From assembly GCA_963721405.1 (NCBI GenBank), contig CAVRJA010000014.1, positions 1,550,001 to 1,614,000 on the forward strand: a DNA stretch of 64,000 nt. Reading direction: 5' to 3'. Source of the stretch: JAFNAG01 sp963721405. Lineage in GTDB: Bacteria > Acidobacteriota > UBA6911. Every line of letters begins with the position of its first letter. Within the stretch, counting starts at the first letter, position 1. Positions 55,658 through 64,000 of the stretch are shown in pieces. The translations under genes and the position numbers were made by a program. A model generated the notes under the pieces. That model ran no database searches. It saw only the letters and a program-made list of their open reading frames with translations, and was not told the origin of the DNA.

Positions 55658-56383
55658 CTACCTGGCAGAGACAATAAACAAGTCCAGTGATGTACCCAGG
55701 AGCCAGTGGAGGATCAGGACATACAGAATCGACCTGGACCGGAATGCGACCAGTCCCCAGACGATGCCTGCGAGGATGGCCCCGAAAATCTCCCCATCCG
55801 GCTTGCCGATGTGTATCAGACAGGAGGCGACCGTCTGCACGAGGATCGCATTCCAATCGCCAAAGGCGCCTCGTAACCCGAACTGCATGAATCCCCGGAA
55901 GAAGATCTCCCACCCGACATAGTACGTCAGGTACGCAACGGAATAGGCCAGGAATGCGCCGCCCGAGCCGCCGGCGCCGCCAAACACCGGGTATTCCGCG
56001 AGGAACTGCGGCATCCCGGAAGCCGGGTAGGCGGCCAGGATCATGACCGGCGCAAGGACAGCTACTGCTTTCAGGCCAAATCTCCAATCGCCGATTTGCA
56101 GCCCGTATGCTGCAAACGGCTCCCTGAACGCAAACCGGACGATCAGGAGCGGGATGGCACCGAAGAGAAGAAGCGAAGAGAAGAAATGAAAATAGGCCGC
56201 GGCCTGCTGCGGATCCGGCAGCAGGTGGAGGGACGGCGCAATCTTCGCAAGGTAGAAGCTCTTGGCGCCATAGTACTTGAACGTCGTCAACAGCACCGGC
56301 GTCAGGAGGAGAATCAGCGTCGGTTTCCTGTTCCCGGATGTGAAAACCCCCTTCAAGGATAATGAAGCGTCAAATCGATTCAT
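55658..56383 (-). CDS. CPBP-family intramembrane protein with a degenerate active site
   Basis: 241 residues from ATG 56383, which overlaps the upstream gene's stop by four bases (ATGA). Seven to eight hydrophobic helices are visible. The CPBP/Abi motif 1, normally EExxxR, is present as WEIFFRG: the second glutamate and the arginine are kept, the first glutamate is Trp. Motif 2 is LIHIGKPDGE with the histidine but no phenylalanine. Motif 3 is HWLLGTSLD. The family includes the Rce1 prenyl-protease and bacteriocin-immunity proteins. Loss of one catalytic residue suggests reduced or altered activity. It is translationally coupled to the epimerase gene. Confidence 0.78.
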   Translation of the reverse strand: MNRFDASLSLKGVFTSGNRKPTLILLLTPVLLTTFKYYGAKSFYLAKIAPSLHLLPDPQQAAAYFHFFSSLLLFGAIPLLIVRFAFREPFAAYGLQIGDWRFGLKAVAVLAPVMILAAYPASGMPQFLAEYPVFGGAGGSGGAFLAYSVAYLTYYVGWEIFFRGFMQFGLRGAFGDWNAILVQTVASCLIHIGKPDGEIFGAILAGIVWGLVAFRSRSILYVLILHWLLGTSLDLFIVSAR

Positions 56384-57402
56384 TTCCTGCTCTTTCGCTG
56401 TGCGAGAATCCATTGATAGGTGATCCGGATGCCCTCTCTCAGCGGCGTGATCGTGTAACCCAACTCCCGTTCCGCCTTGGCGCAGGAATAGGCCCAATCC
56501 TGCAGAAACGTCTCTATCCAACCCGGTGTGATTCTCGCGTAAATTCCGAACCAGATCGCCTTGGTGCGTTCCAGCCTTGCATACAGCCGGGCAAACGGGG
56601 GTGCGAGGTTAAACTGGAAATGACGTCTACCGCTGACTTCGTCGACCAGTTCGAAGATCCGGCGGAGCAAGGCGTTTTCGCCACCGAGGATATACCGTTC
56701 CCCGACCTTGCCTCTCTCCATCGCGAGCATGTGCCCCTTTACGAGGTCGTCGACAAAGGCATAATTACCTATATTGAGTCCTCGGTTCAACAGGACCGGC
56801 ATCCTTCCGCGGTCATACTGATCGATCATAAGGCTGACGGAATTTCCTTCGGTCAATTTCCCGGGACCGTAAACGCGTGTCGGGTTGACCAGGACGACAG
56901 GATGTCCTTCTGATGCGCAAGCCAGCGCCGCCCGCTCGGCAATGGTCTTGCTCTCCTCATAGTCGGTGAAATAGGCTGGAGTCATGCGCGGCATGGCCTC
57001 CGTGCCGACCATGCCCGGCGGAGTCGGGCCGAACGCGACAATCGTGGAAGTGTAGACGATGCGGCCGAGCCCCGCGGCTCTCGCGGCTTCGAGGACGTTC
57101 TTTGTGCCGTCGACGTTTTGACGGAAAAAAACTCTCCGGTCGGGCGCCCAATTCCTCGCGTAAGCCGCGAGGTGGTAGGCCTGCGAGCATCCCTCCATTC
57201 CCCGGACGAGGGAGTCAGGGTCGAGAATGTCGCCCCGGACTATTTCGACTTGCGGGTGATCCAGTCCGGAAAGGTTGCTGCTCGACCGGCAGAGCGCACG
57301 AACGCGATGCCCTTTGCGGACCAGCGCATCCACGAGCCTGGTGCCGATGAAGCCGGTCGCGCCGGTGACAAATACTGTCGTCGGGTTCGAGAACGAGTCC
57401 AT
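56380..57402 (-). CDS. NAD-dependent epimerase/dehydratase (extended SDR)
   Basis: 340 residues from ATG 57402, where the Rossmann start FVTGATGFIGTRLVDALV begins; the longer open frame upstream is not protein-like. The SDR active-site pattern is DYEESKTIAERAAL (Y-x3-K), with TSTIVAFG before it and NPTRVYGPGKLTEGN after. Sequence style matches the dihydroflavonol-reductase/sterol-dehydrogenase-like subgroup (CSQAYHLAAYARNWAPDRRVFFRQNVDGTKNVLEAAR is the classic linker). The substrate may be a hopanoid or sugar and is not determined. The downstream CPBP gene overlaps by four bases, so they form a two-gene unit. Confidence 0.87.
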   Translation of the reverse strand: MDSFSNPTTVFVTGATGFIGTRLVDALVRKGHRVRALCRSSSNLSGLDHPQVEIVRGDILDPDSLVRGMEGCSQAYHLAAYARNWAPDRRVFFRQNVDGTKNVLEAARAAGLGRIVYTSTIVAFGPTPPGMVGTEAMPRMTPAYFTDYEESKTIAERAALACASEGHPVVLVNPTRVYGPGKLTEGNSVSLMIDQYDRGRMPVLLNRGLNIGNYAFVDDLVKGHMLAMERGKVGERYILGGENALLRRIFELVDEVSGRRHFQFNLAPPFARLYARLERTKAIWFGIYARITPGWIETFLQDWAYSCAKAERELGYTITPLREGIRITYQWILAQRKSRK

Positions 57403-57613
57403 AGTGTGCGGTTGATCGATCCCTGTTTCTGAGCCCGAGCAGCATACCATCGGCGTGAATCGAATGCATCGGGATTCACGCCTGCTGCGGAGCCGTTCCG
57501 GAGTGCCTGAGTCAACAAGTCCCGGGAATAGTGGTAAGATAACGCGCGCCGGGCAGGCCGGCGGCGTGTGCCGCTGGTGCGGCAAACGGATGGGCAAACC
57601 TGAAAGGAGCGAA

Positions 57614-57877
57614 ATGGTGGACTTGCTGCGACTCTATGACGCGATCCTGAGCGGTGATGCGAGGGTAGCCGCCGCTGTCACGCAGGAAGCTCTGGCGGCG
57701 CGGGTTGATCCTATGGAAATCATATCCCGGTTTCTTGTGCCGGCCATGGATGAGGCGGGGCGCCGGTTCGAGTGCGAGGAGTTTTTCGTGCCGGAACTCC
57801 TGCTACTTCTCTCCGGTTTTCTCGCACCATGCACGCGCGTTCTGGAAAATCCGGAGCCAGGGGGAGACCGGCACTGA
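57614..57877 (+). pseudogene. Truncated corrinoid (B12-binding) protein: N-terminal helical cap only
   Basis: From ATG 57614, with AGGAG seven bases before it, 63 residues match the helical cap domain of MtbC/MtaC-type corrinoid proteins: MVDLLRLYDAILSGDARVAAAV ... DPMEIISRFLVPAMDEAGRRFECEEFFVPELL. The homology stops at 57802, exactly one base before the purL stop codon on the other strand. After that the frame runs antisense through purL to 57877. The cobalamin-binding half (D-x-H-x2-G) is absent. It is a remnant cut at the purL border. Confidence 0.78.
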
Positions 57878-60800
57878 GCGCCTCCAGGCCTCCGGCATCC
57901 ATGGCCATTGCCACTTGAGGAATGCCCGCTCCGGGTGCGGCATGAGCGCCAGATGCCTTCCGTCGGGCGAACAAAAGGCCGTGATGCCGCGCGTCGAACC
58001 ATTCGGGTTGAACGGGTATTGTTCCGTCGGAGCGCCCCCGTCATCCACGAAGTAGCATGGGGCGAGTTTCTTCTCCGTCACCTCGTCCAGGATCGCGGCG
58101 TCCGGGCAATAGAGGCGCCCCTCGCCATGCGCCACCCAGATGCCGAGTGTCGAACCCTCCATTCCCTTGAGCATCATGGCCGGACTGTCGACGATCTTCA
58201 CAGTTGCCCAACGGGATTCGAAGCGCTCGGAGGTGTTTCGGATGAACCTGGGCTGTTTCGTGTCCGGGATCCCCGCCCACGGAATCCACCCGAGGAGCGC
58301 CATCAGCTGACAGCCGTTGCAGACGCCGAGCGAGAAAGCGTCAGGGCGCCGGTAGAAGGCCTCGAACATGTCGCGGAGCCTGTCGTTGAAGCGGATGATT
58401 CCTGCCCACCCTTTCGAGCTGTCCAGCACGTCGGCATAGGAAAAACCGCCGACGAAGACCAGGCCGCGGAAGCCGTCAAGCGAGGCCTTGCCGCTCAGGA
58501 GGTCCGACATCGTGAGGTCCCACGGCTCGAATCCCGCCGCATAGAACGCGGAAGTCATCTCACGGTCCCCGTTGCTCCCCTCCTCGCGGAGGATCGCCAC
58601 TCTGGGCTTGTGCTCGCGCAGAAGCAGGGCTTCGGGGGTCGGTTCGGGCGCGAAGGAGAGATGATACGCGGGGCCTGGCCGATCATGGCGGGCTGCCTGC
58701 TCCCGCGCGCAAATCGGGTTCATCTGAAGGCGCTCGATCTGGTCGCTGGTCTCTTCCCACCAGGACAGGAGGTCGGAGGTCGCCTCATCCAGAACGGTTT
58801 CTGCTCCGCGTACGATCACGACCCTGCGTTCTTTCAAGGTCTCCCCGATAGACCTGAAAGGAACACCCGCTGTGCGCAACACAGTGCTCACGTGCCCTTC
58901 CTCCCCGGGCAAAACCTCGACGATCAGTCCCAGTTCCTCTGAGAAGAGTTGCGTCAGGGCGCCGGCATCCTCACGCAAGGCGATCCTGACGCCGCAGTTG
59001 CCGGCCATGGCCATTTCCGCCAGCGCGGCGGCGAGCCCGCCGTCACTCCGGTCGTGCCCCGCCAGGATCCGTCCTCCGGCGATCAGCTCCTGTACGGCAT
59101 GGAATGCCAGTCTAAGGAGAGACGGGTCTTCCACATCCGGCGAATTGTCGCCGGTCTGACTGAGCGCCTGGGCCAGCGCCGATCCCCCAAGGCGATCCTG
59201 GCCCGGGGCAAGATCGATGAACATCAACCGGCTTTCGCCCGGGCGCTTGATGTCCGGTGTGACTACCTTCAAGATGTCAGGCACCGAGGCATAAGCGGAG
59301 ATGGCCACCTGGCCGGGGCCCTTCACTACTTCGTCGCCCACGCGGGCGGCCATCGAGAGGCTGTCTTTGCCGCCGTCGGCTGCGATCCCGAGGGTGACCA
59401 TAAGGTCGCGCAGTGCCCGGGCGCCATCGTAGAGCGCGGCCCCTTCGCCGGGGGTCTTCGCGGCCCACATCCAGTTGACCGAACATTTGATGTGGGACAG
59501 GTCGGAGATGCGCGCCCAGACGATATTTGTGAGCGCCTCCGCAATCGCCATGCGGACCCCGGCCCGAACGTCCACAAGACTCTTGAGCGGTTGTTCCCCG
59601 ATGGCGATTGCCGCGCCGGTGGCGCTGAAATGGCTCTGAGCGACGATCGCGACATCGGCAACGGGCAGGTGCAATGGGCCGCAGCACTGCTGGCGGGCGA
59701 TGAGCCCCGTGACGCTACGGTCGACCTTTCTCACCAGGTAGCCCTTGGATCCGACTGACGGGAGCCGGAACACCATCCTAATCGCGTCCCGGACCGAAAG
59801 ATCACGGGGAAGGCGCAACGGCTCGCGCGATTCGCCGATGCGGGCCAGTTCGAACGTCTTCTGGGGGATGTTGGTCAGGATGGACGCCAGTTCCAGGTTG
59901 ACGGGAGTGGAATCGTCCCGCTCATCGTGCACCACGATGCGACCGTCCCCCGTCACTTCGCCGAGGAGTTCACCGGTCACTTTTTCCCGGGTGCAAATCG
60001 ATTGGAACTCGGCGAGCCGGTCCGGGTCCAGGAGCAGGGCCGTCCGTTCCTGGTATTCGGCCCCCCAGATTTCCATCACCGACATGGTTTTGTCGCCCAG
60101 CGTGATCTTGCGGATTTCGATGCGGCCGCCGGCGGGGTCCACCAGTTCGGTCAGCACGTTGCACGGGCCCCCCGCTCCCTGGTCATGAATGCTGACGATC
60201 GGGTTGCGGTCGCCCATCTCGACGCAGGCACGGATGACGCGGTTCATCTTCTGTTCCATCTCGGCATCGCCGCGCTGGACGGCGCTGAAGTCGAGTTCCT
60301 CCTTATTCTCCCCCTGGATCATGCTCGAAGCGGCGCCGCCGCCGATTCCGATGCGGTAGGCGGGTCCCCCGATCTGGAGCACGAGCATGCCCTTTTGAGG
60401 GTCGCGCTTGTGGAGGTGCGTGGCGTTGAGCTGTCCTACTCCGCCGGTGAACATGATCGGCTTGATCCACTCTCTCCGGCTGCCTCCGGGAAACCGCAGT
60501 CCGAAGGTCCGGGTGAAGCCCTGGATCAGGGGCTCGCCGAACTTGTTGCCGTAGTCGGAGGCCCCGTTGCTCTCGCCGATCAGGATCTGGAGCGGACTCG
60601 CGAGGTTGGATGGATAGGTGAACGAGGCGTCTTCGCCGGGGATCGGATAGCCCGGGATGTTCAGATTGCCCACGCAGTAACCGGCCGTGGCGGCAATGAC
60701 CAGCGCGCCCCTGCCGGTAGCGTGCACGTCGCGGATGCGGCCGCCGGTTCCGGTCTCCGCCCCCGGAAACGGCGCCACCCCGCTGGGGAAGTTGTGCGTC

Positions 60801-61633
60801 TCCGCAGTAAAGATAATGTCGTATTCACCTTTCCATAGCGCGAAGGGGGAAGACTTGCCGGGTGTTCTGGGCAATATGGCGGCAACACTGTAGCCTTTGA
60901 TGGCGCTGGAATTATCCTTGAATGCGATCACGCTGTTGGACGGGTTGGCCCGCAGTGTCGACTTGATGATCTCCATGAGGGTCTCGCCCGCGGCTTTGCC
61001 GTCGATGAGCAGTTTCCCCTTGAAGAACCAGTGGCGCGAGTGCTCGCTGTTGGCCTGCGCGAGTTGGAAGCACTCGACGTTGGTCGGATTTCGCCGGAAC
61101 GTCTTTGTGAACAGGTCGTGGTAGAAGCCGAGATCCCAGGCATCCATTCCCAGCCCCAATTCGCGATTGATGTCGCGCAGGGCATCGATGCCTTTCTCGA
61201 GCAGGGGGATGGCCCTGACCGGTTCGGGGACGAGGCCGGTTTCAAAGCTTTCGAGCGGCACCGGGTAGAGGCACTCGGTCATACGATCATGGCGGGCCGC
61301 AGCGAACCGGTCCCTGTCCTCGGCTCCGGGGAGTATCCAGCGTCGGGATTTTTCCAGGCGTTTGACCTTGTCAAGGCCGCAGAACCTGCAGATCGCAACG
61401 GCGTTGGTCGAGAATGCGGTCTCGAAATTGAGCCGTGGCCCGACTTCGACAATTTGAGCCTTGCCGGAGTCAAGCAAGGACCTGTCGATCAGGCATTCGG
61501 GTTCGAATGTCTCTGCGAGCAACCACTTCAGGATCGGCAGTTCGTGCGCCAGGAGCGGTTCCGAGACCTCGACGTAAAAACAATTCTCGGAGTCCTTGCC
61601 GGCCAACCGGTAAAACCGATGTATGACGCTCAC
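57803..61633 (-). CDS. purL: Phosphoribosylformylglycinamidine synthase, single-chain large form
   Basis: 1276 residues, the large PurL of proteobacterial/eukaryotic type that fuses the synthase with a glutaminase domain. The synthase half shows FQLAQANSEHSRHWFFKG, TAETHNFPSGVAPFPGAETGTGGRIRD and SIHDQGAGG. The second ATP-binding half has GHDRSDGGLAAALAEMAMAG. The glutaminase domain (from about 1030) has VFVGGFSYADVLDSSKGW, nucleophile cysteine in LGVCNGCQLMALLG and MPHPERAF. It converts FGAR and glutamine to FGAM. The start is GTG 61633, with GGGGGA upstream. Its 3' end overlaps the truncated corrinoid gene antisense by 75 bases. purC is 27 kb away. Confidence 0.97.
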   Translation of the reverse strand: MSVIHRFYRLAGKDSENCFYVEVSEPLLAHELPILKWLLAETFEPECLIDRSLLDSGKAQIVEVGPRLNFETAFSTNAVAICRFCGLDKVKRLEKSRRWILPGAEDRDRFAAARHDRMTECLYPVPLESFETGLVPEPVRAIPLLEKGIDALRDINRELGLGMDAWDLGFYHDLFTKTFRRNPTNVECFQLAQANSEHSRHWFFKGKLLIDGKAAGETLMEIIKSTLRANPSNSVIAFKDNSSAIKGYSVAAILPRTPGKSSPFALWKGEYDIIFTAETHNFPSGVAPFPGAETGTGGRIRDVHATGRGALVIAATAGYCVGNLNIPGYPIPGEDASFTYPSNLASPLQILIGESNGASDYGNKFGEPLIQGFTRTFGLRFPGGSRREWIKPIMFTGGVGQLNATHLHKRDPQKGMLVLQIGGPAYRIGIGGGAASSMIQGENKEELDFSAVQRGDAEMEQKMNRVIRACVEMGDRNPIVSIHDQGAGGPCNVLTELVDPAGGRIEIRKITLGDKTMSVMEIWGAEYQERTALLLDPDRLAEFQSICTREKVTGELLGEVTGDGRIVVHDERDDSTPVNLELASILTNIPQKTFELARIGESREPLRLPRDLSVRDAIRMVFRLPSVGSKGYLVRKVDRSVTGLIARQQCCGPLHLPVADVAIVAQSHFSATGAAIAIGEQPLKSLVDVRAGVRMAIAEALTNIVWARISDLSHIKCSVNWMWAAKTPGEGAALYDGARALRDLMVTLGIAADGGKDSLSMAARVGDEVVKGPGQVAISAYASVPDILKVVTPDIKRPGESRLMFIDLAPGQDRLGGSALAQALSQTGDNSPDVEDPSLLRLAFHAVQELIAGGRILAGHDRSDGGLAAALAEMAMAGNCGVRIALREDAGALTQLFSEELGLIVEVLPGEEGHVSTVLRTAGVPFRSIGETLKERRVVIVRGAETVLDEATSDLLSWWEETSDQIERLQMNPICAREQAARHDRPGPAYHLSFAPEPTPEALLLREHKPRVAILREEGSNGDREMTSAFYAAGFEPWDLTMSDLLSGKASLDGFRGLVFVGGFSYADVLDSSKGWAGIIRFNDRLRDMFEAFYRRPDAFSLGVCNGCQLMALLGWIPWAGIPDTKQPRFIRNTSERFESRWATVKIVDSPAMMLKGMEGSTLGIWVAHGEGRLYCPDAAILDEVTEKKLAPCYFVDDGGAPTEQYPFNPNGSTRGITAFCSPDGRHLALMPHPERAFLKWQWPWMPEAWRRSVPVSPWLRIFQNARAWCEKTGEK

Positions 61634-61694
61634 TTTGTCCCCCTTGGAAGGGATTAACTTTACCTTCTTTGGGGCCGAATTTCGAGGGTATCCA

Positions 61695-62711
61695 TCAGGA
61701 ACCGGTTGTCAGGACGGCGCGGAATCGGACCTTGTTGGCCATCATGCGGTCATAAGCCGAGGATGCATTCTCGAGAGGAAAAGTCTCCACCATTGCGCGC
61801 ACGCCGGTGAGCACGCTGAAATTCATCGTGTCTTCCGAATCTCTGGGATTGCCCGAGGGCCAACCGGAGATCGATCGCCCGCTCAGGAGATGCATCGGGA
61901 CAATCTGCATCGGTTCCGCGGCGGCGCCGACAATCAGCAGTTTTCCTCTCCCGGCCAGCCCGCCGACCATGGGGGCGATGATTTTGCTGTTCGGCGCAGT
62001 CGCGAGAATGACATGGGCGCCGCCCATTTTGCGCAACTGCCCTGCGGCATCCGTTCCTGAAGCGTCGAGGTAATCGGTCGCCCCCAGTTTGCGCGCCAGT
62101 TCCGCCTTCTCGCGCCCGTTCGAGACGGCAACTGTCCGGAAACCCATTTTGCTGCAAAACTGGATTGCCAGATGTCCCAATCCGCCTATGCCCTGGACTG
62201 CGACCAGGTCCCCGCTGCGCGCGCCGCTGTTGCGCAGGGCATTGAAAGTGGTGATCCCGGCGCAGAGCAACGGGGCCGCCTCGACGGCGCCAAGCCCCTC
62301 GGGAATGCGGGCCAGGGCCCCCTGTGGCGCGACCATGAATTCGGCGTAGCCGCCGTCCATGGTGAGCCCGGAGATCTGGCCGTTTTCGCAACTGACGAAA
62401 TCGCCTGCCCGGCAGGCCCGGCAGGTGTAGCAGTGGCCGCCGTGCCACCCCACTCCCACTCGATCCCCGACCTTCCACGCCTCCACGCCGCGCCCGACGT
62501 CGTCGATTCGCCCGGCCACCTCGTGGCCGGGGACGCGCGGGTAAACGATTCCGGGCCAAACACCTTCCTTCGCGAACATATCGCTGTGGCAGATCCCGCA
62601 AGCCTCGATGCGGATCCGGACCTGACCGGCTTGGGGCTCCGGAACCTGCCGCTGCACCGCCTCGAATGCTCCTCCTGCCTTCCGCACTTCAACGAACCTT
62701 GCCTGCGCCAT
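61695..62711 (-). CDS. Zinc-dependent alcohol dehydrogenase (MDR superfamily)
   Basis: 338 residues. Catalytic zinc ligands lie in CGICHSDMFAKEG and PGHEVAGRIDDVG. The four structural zinc cysteines are in CYTCRACRAGDFVSC. The cofactor-binding glycine motif is GIGGLGHLAIQF. Helical and sheet pattern and length fit tetrameric AdhA-type ethanol/aldehyde dehydrogenases using NAD(P). Start ATG 62711. A truncated F420/NADP-type oxidoreductase gene lies 38 bases upstream on the same strand, perhaps once in the same operon. Confidence 0.9.
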   Translation of the reverse strand: MAQARFVEVRKAGGAFEAVQRQVPEPQAGQVRIRIEACGICHSDMFAKEGVWPGIVYPRVPGHEVAGRIDDVGRGVEAWKVGDRVGVGWHGGHCYTCRACRAGDFVSCENGQISGLTMDGGYAEFMVAPQGALARIPEGLGAVEAAPLLCAGITTFNALRNSGARSGDLVAVQGIGGLGHLAIQFCSKMGFRTVAVSNGREKAELARKLGATDYLDASGTDAAGQLRKMGGAHVILATAPNSKIIAPMVGGLAGRGKLLIVGAAAEPMQIVPMHLLSGRSISGWPSGNPRDSEDTMNFSVLTGVRAMVETFPLENASSAYDRMMANKVRFRAVLTTGS

Positions 62712-62749
62712 CGATTCCTCCCTTTTCTGACTTCCTTAGACAGCGAAAG

Positions 62750-62884
62750 CTACTTCAGGAGCAGCTTACGAGCCTTTTGGGGAGCTGGCTCACGCGTGCC
62801 GAGCATGACCGTGTGGTTGAGCTGGGCGAATCCCAAGCCGAGGGTTTGCCCGACTGATCCTGACCCGAGTATGCCGACTCTCAT
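62750..62884 (-). pseudogene. N-terminal fragment of an F420-dependent NADP oxidoreductase-like protein
   Basis: 44 codons from ATG 62884 to TAG 62750 encode MRVGILGSGSVGQTLGLGF, then AQLNHTVMLGTREPAPQKA. This is a Rossmann G-x-G-x2-G start followed by the LGTR phosphate-binding strand typical of NADPH-dependent F420 reductase relatives. Intact relatives are about 200 residues, so more than three quarters is missing. No continuation is visible in the other frames before the dehydrogenase gene. It may still be transcribed but is unlikely to be functional. Confidence 0.68.
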
Positions 62885-62963
62885 GGCTTAAACCTCCATG
62901 CCATTAATTGAATGCCTAGTCAGGATGTTGAGCAAGAGCGAGTCGGGGCAGGAGCACAGAATT

Positions 62964-62984
62964 CAGTGGGGACGGGCTTCAGCT
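62964..62984. repeat. Half-copy of the GGGCTTCAGCCCG hairpin family
   Basis: GGGGACGGGCTTCAGCTC matches the left arm of the hairpins at 30472, 30657 and 53276, but the right arm is mutated. It is in the 287-base gap between the fragment above and the gene at 63172. Confidence 0.45.
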
Positions 62985-63171
62985 CTTACGTACCCTCTGA
63001 GGGCCCATGGAAATGTTGTGGTGCGTACCTCAATCGTGGCCTTGGCGCAGTCCCATGGTGATAAAATCAAAGCGCCGAAAAATCCGGAGGCTCTCATCTG
63101 ATTAGTGCACAGTCTCCAGGCGCATTCGAAACGCCGGCGGCTGGAAGAAAACTCCTGCAAATGGGGGAATT

Positions 63172-63405
63172 ATGAGTTTCTGCGCCGTATGTGGCACTCA
63201 GCATGATCCGGGCGCGTTCTGTATCGGGCGGGCAGGCGAGGGATTGCCTGATGGGGCATCCCGGAAATCCCGCAAAGTATCGAAGGCGGAATTCAAGCGG
63301 GTGGCACAAGCCGCCGACCGGTTCATGGTCAGATTCCTGCTGATCGCCCTGGTGTTGCTCGTGCTGGTTATGATCCTTGCATTCATTGCCCAGAAGTACT
63401 TTTGA
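63172..63405 (+). CDS. Small tail-anchored protein with N-terminal zinc-ribbon-like cysteines
   Basis: 77 residues. The N-terminus MSFCAVCGTQHDPGAFCIG has a C-x2-C and a further Cys and His that could bind zinc. A basic linker (SRKSRKVSKAEFKRV) and one C-terminal membrane helix (FLLIALVLLVLVMILAFIAQKYF) complete the protein, placing the zinc part in the cytoplasm. GGGGG at five bases before ATG 63172 supports translation. No known family is assigned. It has no co-oriented neighbour in the window. Confidence 0.65.
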   Translation: MSFCAVCGTQHDPGAFCIGRAGEGLPDGASRKSRKVSKAEFKRVAQAADRFMVRFLLIALVLLVLVMILAFIAQKYF

Positions 63406-63612
63406 GTGCAGACCGAAAGGCGGCCGCGATTCGACACGTCAGGAAAACGCCTTTGAGGCCATGTGACGAGCAACGCAGCTTCCAGAGTGAGGGTATGGGG
63501 GACTACTGAGACAATACCGTCTTTAAACCACGAAGGCCTCATCGACCCCGGAGATTCCTGCTTCGAGGTCTTTGAGGCCTTCGCAGTTTATGACTTCATG
63601 CCGGACAAGGCT

Positions 63613-64000
63613 TCACTTGACCGGCGTGGGCGCATTCAACGTAATGCCGTATTTCTTGAGCGTGTCGCTCATTGCCATCCCTTTGGCCAGAACGGCATTG
63701 GCTTCGAGGAGGGCCTTGGGGAAGGCCACCTTCAGATCGGTATACTGCTTCGTGATTGAATCGCTCGGCAGCTCATAGAACGCCATGATCTGGCCCTTCA
63801 GAGAGGCTGCGAGGTTCACCAGGCCCTGGGTGCGGCCGCCGGCGCCGAATCCACCCTGCATGGGGGGATTGAAGCCGCCCGTGTTTTCCACGTTGGCCGC
63901 CGTGGGCGCAGCGCCTCCTGCAGCTCCTCCGCGACCGCCTTCAGGAGTTGCCGGCCCACCGCCACCGCCTCCGCGCCCGCCCCCGCCGGTGGGCATGGGT
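63613..64000 (-). CDS. C-terminal end of a Gly/Arg-rich exported-type protein (5' partial at window edge)
   Basis: The frame is open from 64000 to the stop at 63613-63615. The visible 128 residues begin in a GGGGRGGGGGG and GGRGGAAGGAA low-complexity tract and continue with a helical tail (GLVNLAASLKGQIMAFYELPSD, then LLEANAVLAKGMAMSDTLKKYG). Such tails with Gly/Arg inserts occur at the C-terminus of acidobacterial BNR-propeller proteins like the one at 37992, so it is probably another member, but the propeller itself lies beyond the window. The true start is not visible. Confidence 0.6.
   Translation of the reverse strand, partial: PMPTGGGGRGGGGGGPATPEGGRGGAAGGAAPTAANVENTGGFNPPMQGGFGAGGRTQGLVNLAASLKGQIMAFYELPSDSITKQYTDLKVAFPKALLEANAVLAKGMAMSDTLKKYGITLNAPTPVK

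Overview
The window looks like a chromosomal piece of a member of the Acidobacteriota. Base composition is GC-rich, about 60% by eye. The taxon call is inference from several features: a remnant of the acidobacterial VWFA-related family, a tricorn-like protease and a BNR/sortilin-type propeller protein carrying Gly/Arg-rich inserts, very large multihaem cytochromes, and single-chain PurL. Housekeeping genes (smc, purC, purL, cysS, mobA, cvpA, an RsuA-family pseudouridine synthase, yraN) are intact. Two tRNA genes (Gly-GCC and Cys-GCA) have good promoters.

Layout. 0-8 kb: tail of an unknown gene, an ECF sigma factor with its zinc-finger anti-sigma factor, a cupin, an uncharacterised 293-residue protein, an aminotransferase and a tricorn-type protease. 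8.6-18.5 kb: a PAS-GGDEF-EAL protein with a C-terminal membrane anchor, then two tandem membrane cytochromes that fuse 13 or 19 c-type haem motifs to a cytochrome b561-like domain (the 19-haem one has a frameshift near 13951), a PilZ protein and an MscS channel. 18.5-25 kb: RsuA-type synthase, a 309-bp heptamer array, a propeller protein, an S55 peptidase, a 312-bp MITE-like element and mobA. 25-37.5 kb: smc, purC, cvpA coupled to a Fis-type regulator, a GT39 glycosyltransferase, cysS, yraN, tRNA-Gly and a coupled pair of exported SurA-N/DsbA-like genes. 37.5-40.4 kb: a candidate small RNA (promoter plus terminator) and a BNR-propeller protein. 40.8-51.5 kb: four large sensory genes, namely a MASE1 HisKA_2 kinase with its REC-PAS-GGDEF-EAL partner and two convergent HisKA_3 kinases. 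51.5-64 kb: a region rich in gene remnants (sulfatase, VWFA protein, corrinoid protein, F420/NADP-type oxidoreductase) between intact genes for a URO-D-like protein, a PP2C phosphatase, a CPBP-family protein, an epimerase, PurL and a zinc alcohol dehydrogenase. The tail of another Gly-rich protein runs off the right end.

The main themes are quinone-linked multihaem electron transfer, c-di-GMP and two-component signalling, and a dense, varied population of short repeats: inverted arrays of 6-7 bp units, GGGCTTCAGCCCG hairpins and a palindromic MITE. No phage, plasmid, CRISPR array or transposase gene was seen. Gene calls rest on reading the sequence and recognising motifs; no database search was made.
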